A stretch of DNA of 64,000 nt from the NCBI RefSeq assembly GCF_045679555.1, contig NC_092088.1:112168081-112232080 (forward strand), written 5' to 3'. How positions within the stretch are numbered: position 1 is the stretch's first letter; the number at the start of each line of letters is the position of its first letter. Below, piece after piece: positions 26,801-40,149 of this stretch. Source of the DNA: Salvelinus alpinus. Its lineage: Eukaryota; Chordata; Actinopteri; Salmoniformes; Salmonidae. Both the position numbers and the translations under genes were made by a program. Under the pieces are notes generated by a model. The model was not told where the DNA came from. It did not search any database and worked only from the letters and a program-made list of their open reading frames with translations.

Positions 26801-27400
26801 TTATGGCTCTAATCTTATAGAGGTAGTGGGGTGGTAGATACCTAGTCTCCATTATGGCTCTAATCTGATAGTGGTAGTGGGGTGGTAGATACCTAGTCTC
26901 CATTATGGCTCTAATCTGATAGTGGTAGTGGGGTGGTAGATACCTAGTCTCCATTATGGCTCTAATCTGATAGTGGTAGTGGGGTGATAGATACCTAGTC
27001 TCCATTATGGCTCTAATCTGGTAGTGGTAGTGGTGTGGTAGATACCTAGTCTCCATTATGGCTCTAATCTGGTAGTGGTAGTGGGGTGGTAGATACCTAG
27101 TGCCTTTATGGCTCTAATCTGATAGTGGTAGTGGGGTGGTAGATGCCTAGTGCCCTTATGGCTCTAATCTGATAGTGGTAGTGGGGTGGTAGATACCTAG
27201 TCTCCATTATGGCTCTAATCTGATAGTGGTAGAGGGTTGGTAGATACCTAGTCTCCATTATGGCTCTAATCTGATAGTGGTAGTGGGGTGGTAGATACCT
27301 AGTCTCCATTATGGCTCTAATCTGGTAGTGGTAGTGGTGTGGTAGATACCTAGTCTCCATTATGGCTCTAATCTGATAGTGGTAGTGGGGTGGTAGATGC
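23843..27400. repeat. Higher-order repeat copy 9 with 456-bp duplication and extended tail
   Basis: This copy matches copy 7 at an offset of 5318-5319 bp and carries the 456-bp duplication at 24501/24957. After about 25.5 kb it follows the pattern of 10.7-11.3 kb (offset 14824). It then follows that of 20.6-21.3 kb (20688/26751 and 21043/27106, offset 6063). It is the last domain-1 copy before variant usage changes, so its right edge is approximate. Confidence 0.75.
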
Positions 27401-27849
27401 CTAGTGCCTTTATGGCTCTAATCTGATAGTGGTAGTGGGGTGGGAGATGCCTAGTACCCTTATGGCTCTAATTTGATAGTGGTAGTGGGGTGGTAGTCTC
27501 CATTATGGCTCTAATCTGATAGTGGTAGTGGGGTGGTAGATACCTAGTCTTCATTATGGCTCTAATCTGATAGTGGTAGTGGGGTGGTAGATACCTAGTC
27601 TCCATTATGGCTCTAATCTGGTAGTGGTAGTGGTGTGGTAGATACCTAGTCTCCATTATGGCTCTAATCTGATAGTGGTAGTGGGGTGGTAGATGCCTAG
27701 TGCCTTTATGGCTCTAATCTGATAGTGGTAGTGGGGTGGTAGATGCCTAGTGCCCTTATGGCTCTAATCTGATAGTGGTAGTGGGGTGGTAGATACCTAG
27801 TCTCCATTATGGCTCTAATCTGATAGTGGTAGTGGGGTGGTAGATGCCT

Positions 27850-29550
27850 AGTGCCTTTATGCCTCTAATCTGATAGTGGTAGTGGGGTGAAAGATGCCTA
27901 GTGCCCTTATGGCTTTAATCTGATAGTGGTAGTGGGGTGGTAGATACCTAGTTTCCATTATGGCTCTAATCTGATAGTGGTAGTGGGGTGGTAGATGTCT
28001 AGTGCCCTTATGGCTCTAATCTGATAGTGGTAGCGGGGTGGTAGATGCCTAGTGCCCTTATGGCTCTAATCTGATAGTGTTAGTGTGGTGGTAGATGCCT
28101 AGTGCCCTTATGGCTCTAATCTGATAGTGGTCTGTTGGTAGATACCTAGTTTCCATTATGGCTCTAATCTGATAGTGGTAGTGGGGTGGTAGATGTCTAG
28201 TGCCCTTATGGCTCTAATCGGATAGTGGTAGCGGGGTGGTAGATGCCTAGTGCCCTTATGGCTCTAATCTGATAGTGGTAGTGTGGTGGTAGATGCCTAG
28301 TGCCCTTATGGCTCTAATCTGATAGTGGTAGTGGGGTGGGAGATACCTAGTCTGCATTATGGCTCTAATCTGGTTGTGGTAGAGGGGTGGTAGATACCTA
28401 GTCTCCATTATGGCTCTAATCTGATAGTGGTAGTGGGGTGGTAGATACCTAGTCTCCATTATGGCTCTAATCTGGTAGTGGTAGTGGTGTGGTAGATACC
28501 TAGTCTCCATTATGGCTCTAATCTGATAGTGGTAGTGGGGTGGTAGATGCCTAGTGCCTTTATGGCTCTAATCTGATAGTGGTAGTGGGGTGGTAGATGC
28601 CTAGTGCCCTTATGGCTCTAATCTGATAGTGGTAGTGGGGTGGTAGATACCTAGTCTCCATTATGGCTCTAATCTGATAGTGGTAGTGGGGTGGTAGATG
28701 CCTAGTGCCTTTATGGCTCTAATCTGATAGTGGTAGTGGGGTGAAAGATGCCTAGTGCCCTTATGGCTTTAATCTGATAGTGGTAGTGGGGTGGTAGATA
28801 CCTAGTTTCCATTATGGCTCTAATCTGATAGTGGTAGTGGGGTGGTAGATGTCTAGTGCCCTTATGGCTCTAATCTGATAGTGGTAGCGGGGTGGTAGAT
28901 GCCTAGTACCCTTATGGCTCTAATCTGATAGTGTTAGTGTGGTGGTAGATGCCTAGTGCCCTTATGGCTCTAATCTGATAGTGGTCTGGTGGTAGATACC
29001 TAGTTTCCATTATGGCTCTAATCTGATAGTGGTAGTGGGGTGGTAGATGTCTAGTGCCCTTATGGCTCTAATCGGATAGTGGTAGCGGGGTGGTAGATGC
29101 CTAGTGCCCTTATGGCTCTAATCTGATAGTGGTAGTGTGGTGGTAGATGCCTAGTGCCCTTATGGCTCTAATCTGATAGTGGTAGTGGGGTGGGAGATAC
29201 CTAGTCTGCATTATGGCTCTAATCTGGTAGTGGTAGAGGGGTGGTAGATACCTAGTCTCCATTATGGCTCTAATCTGATAGTGGTAGTGGGGTGGTAGAT
29301 ACCTAGTCTCCATTATGGCTCTAATCTGGTATTGGTAGTGGTGTGGTAGATACCTAGTCTCCATTATGGCTCTAATCTGGTAGTGGTAGTGGGGTGGTAG
29401 ATACCTAGTCTCCATTATGGCTCTAATCTGATAGTGGTAGTGGGGTGGTAGATACCTAGTCTCCATTATGCCTCTAATCTGATAGTGGTAGTGGGGTGGT
29501 AGATGCCTAGTGCCTTTATGGCTCTAATCTGATAGTGGTAGTGGGGTGGT
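27850..29550. repeat. 854-bp tandem duplication in domain 2
   Basis: Two neighbouring blocks share rare units at an offset of 854 bp. The shortened unit GATAGTGGTCTG occurs near 28124 and 28978, AATCGGATAGTGG occurs twice, and TAGTCTGCATTATGG lies near 28350 and 29204. The boundaries are approximate. Confidence 0.78.
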
Positions 29551-32500
29551 AGATGTCTAGTGCCCTTATGGCTCTAATCTGATAGTGGTAGCGGGGTGGT
29601 AGATGCCTAGTGCCCTTATGGCTCTAATCTGATAGTGGTAGTGGGGTGGTAGATGCCTAGTGCCCTTATGGCTCTAATCTGATAGTGGTAGTGGGGTGGT
29701 AGATACCTAGTCTCCATTATGGCTCTAATCTGATAGTGGTAGTGGGGTGGTAGATACCTAGTCTCCATTATGGCTCTAATCTTATAGTGGTAGTGGGGTG
29801 GTAGATACCTAGTCTCCATTATGGCTCTAATCTGATAGTGGTAGTGGGGTGGTAGATGCCTAGTGCATTTATGGCTCTAATCTGATAGTGGTAGTGGGGT
29901 GGTAGATGCCTAGTGCCCTTATGGCTCTAATCTGATAGTGGTAGTGGGGTGGTAGATACCTAGTCTCCATTATGGCTCTAATCTGGTAGTGGTAGAGGGG
30001 TGGTCGATACCTAGTCTCCATTATGGCTCTAATCTGATAGTGGTAGAGGGTTGGTAGATACCTAGTCTCCATTATGGCTCTAATCTGATAGTGGTAGTGG
30101 GGTGGTAGATATCTAGTCTCCATTATGGCTCTAATCTGGTAGTGGTAGTGGTGTGGTAGATACCTAGTCTCCATTATGGCTCTAATGTGGTAGTGGGGTG
30201 GTAGATACCTAGTGCCTTTATGGCTCTAATCTGATAGTGGTAGTGGGGTGGTAGATACCTATTCTCCATTATGGCTCTAATCTGATAGTGGTAGTGGTGT
30301 TGTAGATGCCTAGTGCCTTTATGGCTCTAATCTGATAGTGGTAGTGGGGTGGTAGATGCCTAGTGCCCTTATGGCTCTAATTTGATAGTGGTAGTGGGGT
30401 GGTAGTCTCCATTATGGCTCTAATCTGATAGTGGTAGTGGGGTGGTAGATGCCTAGTGCCTTTATGGCTCTAATCTGATAGTGGTAGTGGGGTGATAGAA
30501 GCCTATTGCCCTTATGGCTCTAATCTGATAGTGGTAGTGGGGTGGTAGATACCTAGTCTCCATTATGGCCCAAATCTGATAGAGGTAGTGGGGTGGTAGA
30601 TAGCTAGTCTCCATTATGGCTCTAATCTGATAGTGGTAGTGGGGTGGTAGATACCTAGTCTCCATTATGGCTCTAATCTGGTAGTGGTAGTGGTGTGGTA
30701 GATACCTAGTCTCCATTATGGCTCTAATCTGATAGTGGTAGTGGGGTGGTAGATACCTAGTCTCCATTATGGCTCTAATCTGATAGTGGTAGTGGGGTGG
30801 TAGATACCTTGTCTCCATTATGGCTCTAATCTGATAGTGGTAGTGGGGTGGTAGATACCTAGTCTCAATTATGGCTCTAATCTGATAGTGGTAGTGGGGT
30901 GGTAGATGCCTAGTGCATTTATGGCTCTAATCTGATAGTGGTAGTGGGGTGGTAGATGCCTAGTGCCCTTATGGCTCTAATCTGATAGTGGTAGTAGGGT
31001 GGTAGATACCTAGTCTCCATTATGACTCTAATCTGGTAGTGGTAGAGGGGTGGTCGATACCTAGTCTCCATGATGGCTCTAATCTGATAGTGGTAGAGGG
31101 TTGGTAGATACCTAGTCTCCATTATGGCTCTAATCTGATAGTGGTAGTGGGGTGGTAGATATCTAGTCTCCATTATGGCTCTAATCTGGTAGTGGTAGTG
31201 GTGTGGTAGATACTTAGTCTCCATTATGGCTCTAATGTGGTAGTGGGGCGGTAGATACCTAGTCTCCATTATGGCTCTAATGTGGTAGTGGGGTGGTAGA
31301 TACCTAGTGCCTTTATGGGTCTAATCTGATAGTGGTAGTGCGGTGGTAGATACCTAGTCTCCATTATGGCTCTAATCTGATAGTGGTAGTGGGGTGGTAG
31401 ATGCCTAGTGCCTTTATGGCTCTAATCTGATAGTGGTAGTGGGGTGGTAGATGCCTAGTGCCCTTATGGCTCTAATTTGATAGTGGTAGTGGGGTGGTAG
31501 TCTCCATTATGGCTCTAATCTGATAGTGGTAGTGGGGTGGTAGATGCCTAGTGCCTTTATGGCTCTAATCTGATAGTGGTAGTGGGGTGATAGAAGCCTA
31601 TTGCCCTTATGGCTCTAATCTGATAGTGGTAGTGGGGTGGTAGATACCTAGTCTCCATTATGGCTCTAATCTGATAGTGGTAGTGGGGTGGTAGATGCCT
31701 AGTGCCTTTATGGCTCTAATCTGATAGTGTTAGTGGGGTGGTAGATGCCAAGTGCCCTTATGGCTCTAATCTTATAGAGGTAGTGGGGTGGTAGATACCT
31801 AGTCTCCATTATGGCCCAAATCTGATAGAGGTAGTGGGGTGGTAGATACCTAGTCTCCATTATGGCTCTAATCTGATAGTGGTAGTGGGGTGGTAGATAC
31901 CCCATTATGGCCATTATGGCTCTAATCTGGTAGTGGTAGTGGTGTGGTAGATACCTAGTCTCCATTATGGCTCTAATCTATAAGTAGTGGTAGTGGGGTG
32001 GTAGATACCTAGTGCCTTTATGGCTCTAATCTGATAGTGGTAGTGGGGTGGTAGATACCTAGTCTGCATTATGGCTCTAATCTGGTAGTGGTAGAGGGGT
32101 GGTAGATACCTAGTCTCCATTATGGCTCTAATCTGATAGTGGTAGTGGTGTGGTAGATACCTAGTCTCCATTATGGCTCTAATCTGGTAGTGGTAGTGGG
32201 GTGGTAGATACCTAGTCTCCATTATGGCTCTAATCTGATAGTGGTAGTGGGGTGGTAGATACCTAGTCTCCATTATGGCTCTAATCTGATAGTGGTAGTG
32301 GGGTGGTAGATGCCTAGTGCCTATATGGCTCTAATCTGATAGTGGTAGTGGGGTGGTAGATGTCTAGTGCCCTTATGGCTCTAATCTGATAGTGGTAGCG
32401 GGGTGGTAGATGCCTAGTGCCCTTATGGCTCTAATCTGATAGTGGTAGTGGGGTGGTAGATGCCTAGTGCCCTTATGGCTCTAATCTGATAGTGGTAGTG

Positions 32501-33029
32501 GGGTGGTAGATACCTAGTCTCCATTATGGCTCTAATCTGATAGTGGTAGTGGGGTGGTATATACCTAGTCTCCATTATGGCTCTAATCTTATAGTGGTAG
32601 TGGGGTGGTAGATACCTAGTCTCCATTATGGCTCTAATCTGATAGTGGTAGTGGGGTGGTAGATGCCTAGTGCATTTATGGCTCTAATCTGATAGTGGTA
32701 GTGGGGTGGTAGATGCCTAGTGCCCTTATGGCTCTAATCTGATAGTGGTAGTGGGGTGGTAGATACCTAGTCTCCATTATGGCTCTAATCTGGTAATGGT
32801 AGAGGGGTGGTCGATACCTAGTCTCCATTATGGCTCTAATCTGATAGTGGTACAGGGTTGGTAGATACCTAGTCTCCATTATGGCTCTAATCTGATAGTG
32901 GTAGTGGGGTGGTAGATACCTAGTCTCCATTATGGCTCTAATCTGGTAGTGGTAGTGGTGTGGTAGATACCTAGTCTCCATTATGGCTCTAATGTGGTAG
33001 TGGGGTGGTAGATACCTAGTCTCCATTAT

Positions 33030-36000
33030 GGCTCTAATGTGGTAGTGGGGTGGTAGATACCTAGTGCCTTTATGGCTCTAATCTGATAGTGGTAGTGGGG
33101 TGGTAGATATCTAGTCTCCATTATGGCTCTAATCTGATAGTGGTAGTGGGGTGGTAGATGCCTAGTGCCTTTATGGCTCTAATCTGATAGTGGTAGTGGG
33201 GTGGTAGATGCCTAGTGCCCTTATGGCTCTAATTTGATAGTGGTAGTGGGGTGGTAGTCTCCATTATGGCTCTAATCTGATAGTGGTAGTGGGGTGGTAG
33301 ATGCCTAGTGCCTTTATGGCTCTAATCTGATAGTGGTAGTGGGGTGATAGATGCCTATTGCCCTTATGGCTCTAATCTGATAGTGGTAGTGGGGTGGTAG
33401 ATACCTAGTCTCCATTATGGCTCTAATCTGATAGTGGTAGTGGGGTGGTAGATGCCTAGTGCCTTTATGGCTATAATCTGAAAGTGTTAGTGGGGTGGTA
33501 GATATCTAGTCTCCATTATGGCCAAAATCTGATAGAGGTAGTGGGGTGGTAGATACTTAGTCTCCATTATGGCTCTAATCTGATAGTGGTAGTGGGGTGG
33601 TAGATACCTAGTCTCCATTATGGCTCTAATCTGGTAGTGGTAGTGGTGTGGTAGATACCTAGTCTCCATTATGGCTCTAATCTGGTAGTGGTAGTGGGGT
33701 GGTAGATACCTAGTGCCTTTATGGCTCTAATCTGATAGTGGTAGTGGGGTGGTAGATGCCTAGTGCCCTTATGGCTCTAATCTGATAGTGGTAGTGGGGT
33801 GGTAGATACCTAGTCTCCATTATGGCTCTAATCTGATAGTGGTAGTGGGGTGGTAGATGCCTAGTGCCTTTATGGCTCTAATCTGATAGTGGTAGTGGGG
33901 TGAAAGATGCCTAGTGCCCTTATGGCTCTAATCTGATAGTGGTAGTGGGGTGGTAGATACCTAGTTTCCATTATGGCTCTAATCTGATACTGGTAGTGGG
34001 GTGGTAGATGTCTAGTGCCCTTATGGCTCTAATCTGATAGTGGTAGCGGCGTGGAAGATGCCTAGTGCCCTTATGGCTCTAATCTGATAGTGGTAGTGGG
34101 GTGGTAGATACCTAGTCTCCATTATGGCTCTAACCTGATAGTGGTAGTGGGGTGGTAGATGCCTAGTGCCTTTATGGCTCTAATCTGATAGTGGTAGTGG
34201 GGTGGTAGATACCTAGTCTCCATTATGGCTCTAATCTGATAGAGGTAGTGGGGTGGTAGATACCTAGTCTCCATTATGGCTCTAATCTGATAGTGGTAGT
34301 GGGGTGGTAGATATCTAGTCTCCATTATGGCTCTAATCTAATAGTGGTAGTGGGGTGGTAGATACCTAGTCTCCATTATGGCTCTAATCTGGTAGTGGTA
34401 GTGGTGTGGTAGATACCTAGTCTCCATTATGGCTCTAATCTGGTAGTGGTAGTGGGGTGGTAGATACCTAGTCTCCATTATGGCTCTAATCTTATAGTGG
34501 TAGTGGGGTGGTAGATACCTAGTCTCCATTATGGCTCTAATCTGATAGTGGTAGTGGGGTGGTAGATGCCTAGTGCATTTATGGCTCTAATCTGATAGTG
34601 GTAGTGGGGTGGTAGATGCCTAGTGCCCTTATGGCTCTAATCTGATAGTGGTAGTGGGGTGGTAGATACCTAGTCTCCATTATGGCTCTACTCTGATAGT
34701 GGTAGTGGGGTGGTAGATGCCTAGTGCCTTTATGGCTCTAATCTGATAGTGGTAGTGGGGTGATAGATGCCTAGTGCCCTTATGGCTCTAATCTGATAGT
34801 GGTAGTGGGGTGGTAGATACCTAGTCTCCATTATGGCTCTAATCTGATAGTGGTAGTGGGGTGGTAGATGCCTAGTGCCTTTATGGCTCTAATCTGATAG
34901 TGGTAGTGGGATGGTAGATGCCAAGTTCCCTTATGGCTATAATCTGATAGTGTTAGTGGGGTGGTAGATATCTAGTCTCCATTATGGCCCAAATCTGATA
35001 GAGGTAGTGGGGTGGTAGATACTTAGTCTCCATTATGGCTCTAATCTGATAGTGGTAGTGGTGTGGTAGATACCTAGTCTCCATTATGGCTCTAATCTGG
35101 TAGTGGTAGTGGGGTGGTAGATACCTAGTGCCTTTATGGCTCTAATCTGATAGTGGTAGTGGGGTGGTAGATGCCTAGTGCCCTTATGGCTCTAATCTGA
35201 TAGTGGTAGTGGGGTGGTAGAGACATAGTCTCCATTATGGCTCTAATCTGATAGTGGTAGTGGGGTGGTAGATGCCTAGTGCCTTTATGGCTCTAATCTG
35301 ATAGTGGTAGTGGGGTGAAAGATGCCTAGTGCCCTTATGGCTCTAATCTGATAGTGGTAGTGGGGTGGTAGATACCTAGTTTCCATTATGGCTCTAATCT
35401 GATAGTGGTAGTGGGGTGGTAGATGTCTAGTGCCCTTATGGCTCTAATCTGATAGTGGTAGCGGGGTGGTAGATGCCTAGTGCCCTTATGGCTCTAATCT
35501 GATAGTGGTAGCGGGGTGGTAGATGCCTAGTGCCCATTATGGCTCTAATCTGATAGTGGTAGTGTGGTAGTAGATACCTAGTGTACTTATGGCTCTAATC
35601 TGATAGTGGTAGTGGGGTGGTAGATACCTAGTCTCCATTATGGCTCTAATCTGGTAGTGGTAGTGGGGTGGTAGATGTCTAGTGCCCTTATGGCTCTAAT
35701 CTGGTAGTGGTAGTGGGGTGGAAGATACCTAGTCTCCATTATGGCTCTAATCTGATAGTGGTAGTGGGGTGGTAGATACCTAGTCTCCATTATGGCTCTA
35801 ATCTGGTCGTGGTAGTGGTGTGGTAGATACCTAGTCTCCATTATGGCTCTAATCTGGTAGTGGTAGTGGGGTGGTAGATACCTAGTCTCCATTATGGCTC
35901 TAATCTGGTAGTGGTAGTGGTGTGGTAGATACCTAGTCTCCATTATGGCTCTAATCTGGTAGTGGTAGTGGGGTGGTAGATACCTAGTGCCTTTATGGCT

Positions 36001-38130
36001 CTAATCTGATAGTGGTAGTGGGGTGGTAGATGCCTAGTGCCCTTATGGCTCTAATCTGATAGTGGTAGTGGGGTGGTAGATACCTAGTCTCCATTATGGC
36101 TCTAATCTGATAGTGGTAGAGGGTTGGTAGATACCTAGTCTCCATTATGGCTCTAATCTGATAGTGGTAGTGGGGTGGTATATACCTAGTCTCCATTATG
36201 GCTCTAATCTGGTAGTGGTAGTGGTGTGGTAGATACCTAGTCTCCATTATGGCTATAATGTGGTAGTGGGGTGGTAGATACCTAGTGCCTTTATGGCTCT
36301 AATCTGATAGTGGTAGTGGGGTGGTAGATATCTAGTCTCCATTATGGCTCTAATCTGATAGTGGTAGTGGGGTGGTAGATGCCTAGTGCCTTTATGGCTC
36401 TAATCTGATAGTGGTAGTGGGGTGGTAGATGCCTAGTGCCCTTATGGCTCTAATTTGATAGTGGTAGTGGGGTGGTAGTCTCCATTATGGCTCTAATCTG
36501 ATAGTGGTAGTGGGGTGGTAGATGCCTAGTGCCTTTATGGCTCTAATCTGATAGTGGTAGTGGGGTGATAGATGCCTATTGCCCTTATGTCTCTAATCTG
36601 ATAGTGGTAGTGGGGTGGTAGATACCTAGTCTCCATTATGGCTCTAATCTGATAGTGGTAGTGGGGTGGTAGATGCCTAGTGCCTTTATGGCTATAATCT
36701 GATAGTGTTAGTGGGGTGGTAGATACCTAGTCTCCATTATGGCCCAAATCTGATAGAGGTAGTGGGGTGGTAGATACTTAGTCTCCATTATGGCTCTAAT
36801 CTGATAGTGGTAGTGGGGTGGTAGATACCTAGTCTCCATTATGGCTCTAATCTGGTAGTGGTAGTGGTGTGGTAGATACCTAGTCTCCATTATGGCTCTA
36901 ATCTGGTAGTGGTAGTGGGGTGGTAGATACCTAGTGCCTTTATGGCTCTAATCTGATAGTGGTAGTGGGGTGGTAGATGCCTAGTGCCCTTATGGCTCTA
37001 ATCTGATAGTGGTAGTGGGGTGGTAGATACCTAGTCTCCATTATGGCTCTAATCTGATAGTGGTAGTGGGGTGGTAGAAGCCTAGTGCCTTTATGGCTCT
37101 AATCTGATAGTGGTAGTGGGGTGAAAGATGCCTAGTGCCCTTATGGCTCTAATCTGATAGTGGTAGTGGGGTGGTAGATACCTAGTTTCCATTATGGCTC
37201 TAATCTGATACTGGTAGTGGGGTGGTAGATGTCTAGTGCCCTTATGGCTCTAATCTGATAGTGGTAGCGGCGTGGAAGATGCCTAGTGCCCTTATGGCTC
37301 TAATCTGATAGTGGTAGTGGGGTGGTAGATACCTAGTCTCCATTATGGCTCTAACCTGATAGTGGTAGTGGGGTGGTAGATGCCTAGTGCCTTTATGGCT
37401 CTAATCTGATAGTGGTAGTGGGGTGGTAGATACCTAGTCTCCATTATGGCTCTAATCTGATAGCGGTAGTGTGGTGGTAGATACCTAGTCTCCATTATGG
37501 CTCTAATCTGATAGTGGTAGTGGGGTGGTAGATATCTAGTCTCCATTATGGCTCTAATCTAATAGTGGTAGTGGGGTGGTAGATACCTAGTCTCCATTAT
37601 GGCTCTAATCTGGTAGTGGTAGTGGTGTGGTAGATACCTAGTCTCCATTATGGCTCTAATCTGGTAGTGGTAGTGGGGTGGTAGATACCTAGTCTCCATT
37701 ATGGCTCTAATCTTATATTGGTAGTGGGGTGGTAGTTACCTAGTCTCCATTATGGCTCTAATCTGATAGTGGTAGTGGGGTGGTAGATGCCTAGTGCATT
37801 TATGGCTCTAATCTGATAGTGGTAGTGGGGTGGTAGATGCCTAGTGCCCTTATGGCTCTAATCTGATAGTGGTAGTGGGGTGGTAGATACCTAGTCTCCA
37901 TTATGGCTCTACTCTGATAGTGGTAGTGGGGTGGTAGATGCCTAGTGCCTTTATGGCTCTAATCTGATAGTGGTAGTGGGGTGGTAGATGCCTAGTGCCT
38001 TTATGGCTCTAATCTGATAGTGGTAGTGGGATGGTAGATGCCAAGTTCCCTTATGGCTCTAATCTAATAGAGGTAGTGGGGTGGTAGATACCTAGTCTCC
38101 ATTATGGCTCTAATCTGATAGAGGTAGTGG
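33030..38130. repeat. 3221-bp direct duplication in domain 2
   Basis: Sequence from about 33.03 to 34.9 kb recurs at about 36.25-38.1 kb with an offset of exactly 3221 bp at several markers. These include the junction to GATACCTAGTGCC at 33056/36277, TCTAACCTGATAG near 34130/37351, and the rare TCTACTCTGATAG at 34687/37908. The two copies flank a partly different segment of about 1.3 kb. Confidence 0.8.
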
Positions 38131-40149
38131 GGTGGTAGATACCTAGTCTCCATTATGGCTCTAATCTGATAGTGGTAGTGGGGTGGTAGATACCTAGTCT
38201 CCATTATGGCTCTAATCTGGTAGTGGTAGTGGTGTGGTAGATACCTAGTCTCCATTATGGCTCTAATCTGGTAGTGGTAGTGGGGTGGTAGATACCTAGT
38301 GCCTTTATGGCTCTAATCTGATAGTGGTAGTGGGGTGGTAGATGCCTAGTGCCCTTATGGCTCTAATCTGATAGTGGTAGTGGGGTGGTAGAGACCTAGT
38401 CTCCATTATGGCTCTAATCTGATAGTGGTAGTGGGGTGGTAGATGCCTAGTGCCTTTATGGCTCTAATCTGATAGTGGTAGTGGGGTGGTAGATGCCTAG
38501 TGCCCTTATGGCTCTAATCTGATAGTGGTAGTGGGGTGGTAGATACCTAGTTTCCATTATGGCTCTAATCTGATAGTGGTAGTGGGGTGGTAGATGTCTA
38601 GTGCCCTTATGGCTCTAATCTGATAGTGGTAGCGGGGTGGTAGATGCCTAGTGCCCTTATGGCTCTAATCTGATAGTGGTAGCGGGGTGGTAGATGCCTA
38701 GTGCCCATTATGGCTCTAATCTGATAGTGGTAGTGTGGTAGTAGATACCTAGTGTACTTATGGCTCTAATCTGATAGTGGTAGTGGGGTGGTAGATACCT
38801 AGTCTCCATTATGGCTCTAATCTGATAGAGGTAGTGGGGTGGTAGATACCTAGTCTCCATTATGGCTCTAATCTGATAGTGGTAGTGGGGTGGTAGATAC
38901 CTAGTCTCCATTATGGCTCTAATCTGGTAGTGGTAGTGGTGTGGTAGATACCTAGTCTCCATTATGGCTCTAATCTGGTAGTGGTAGTGGGGTGGTAGAT
39001 ACCTAGTGCCTTTATGGCTCTAATCTGATAGTGGTAGTGGGGTGGTAGATGCCTAGTGCCCTTATGGCTCTAATCTGATAGTGGTAGTGGGGTGGTAGAG
39101 ACCTAGTCTCCATTATGGCTCTAATCTGATAGTGGTAGTGGGGTGGTAGATGCCTAGTGCCTTTATGGCTCTAATCTGATAGTGGTAGTGGGGTGAAAGA
39201 TGCCTAGTGCCCTTATGGCTCTAATCTGATAGTGGTAGTGGGGTGGTAGATACCTAGTTTCCATTATGGCTCTAATCTGATAGTGGTAGTGGGGTGGTAG
39301 ATGTCTAGTGCCCTTATGGCTCTAATCTGATAGTGGTAGCGGGGTGGTAGATGCCTAGTGCCCTTATGGCTCTAATCTGATAGTGGTAGCGTTGTGGTAG
39401 ATGCCTAGTGCCCATTATGGCTCTAATCTGATAGTGGTAGTGTGGTAGTAGATACCTAGTGTACTTATGGCTCTAATCTGATAGTGGTAGTGGGGTGGTA
39501 GATACCTAGTCTCCATTATGGCTCTAATCTGGTCGTGGTAGTGGGGTGGTAGATACCTAGTCTCCATTATGGCTCTAATCTGGTCGTGGTAGTGGTGTGG
39601 TAGATACCTAGTCTCCATTATGGCTCTAATCTGGTAGTGGTAGTGGGGTGGTAGATACCTAGTCTCCATTATGGCTCTAATCTGGTAGTGGTAGTGGTGT
39701 GGTAGATACCTAGTCTCCATTATGGCTCTAATCTGGTAGTGGTAGTGGGGTGGTAGATACCTAGTGCCTTTATGGCTCTAATCTGATAGTGGTAGTGGGG
39801 TGGTAGATGCCTAGTGCCCTTATGGCTCTAATCTGATAGTGGTAGTGGGGTGGTAGATACCTAGTCTCCATTATGGCTCTAATCTGATAGTGGTAGAGGG
39901 TTGGTAGATACCTAGTCTCCATTATGGCTCTAATCTGATAGTGGTAGTGGGGTGGTATATACCTAGTCTCCATTATGGCTCTAATCTGGTAGTGGTAGTG
40001 GTGTGGTAGATACCTAGTCTCCATTATGGCTATAATGTGGTAGTGGGGTGGTAGATACCTAGTGCCTTTATGGCTCTAATCTGATAGTGGTAGTGGGGTG
40101 GTAGATACCTAGTCTCCATTATGGCTCTAATCTGATAGTGGTAGTGGGG

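Larger units (their letters stand above)
1..27400. repeat. Array domain 1: about 2.26-kb higher-order repeat block
   Basis: This part of the array is built of long blocks in which the same ordered series of unit variants recurs. An anchor unit containing AGTTGTAGCGGGG starts recognisable copies near 1281, 3645, 5908, 9070, 13286, 16260, 18524, 21585 and 23843. The successive distances are 2364, 2263, 3162, 4216, 2974, 2264, 3061 and 2258 bp. Other markers recur in register. One is a unit with GATGGCAGGTGCCC followed by AATTTTATAGAGG (near 1974, 6600, 9760, 10220, 13980, 16955 and others). A second is the deletion pair AATGTGGTAGTGGGG then TGGCAGTGTGGTGGTAGTC (near 2660, 4921, 7285, 8184, 14664, 17637, 22958). 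The right boundary is approximate and is set where domain-2 variants begin. Confidence 0.85.
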
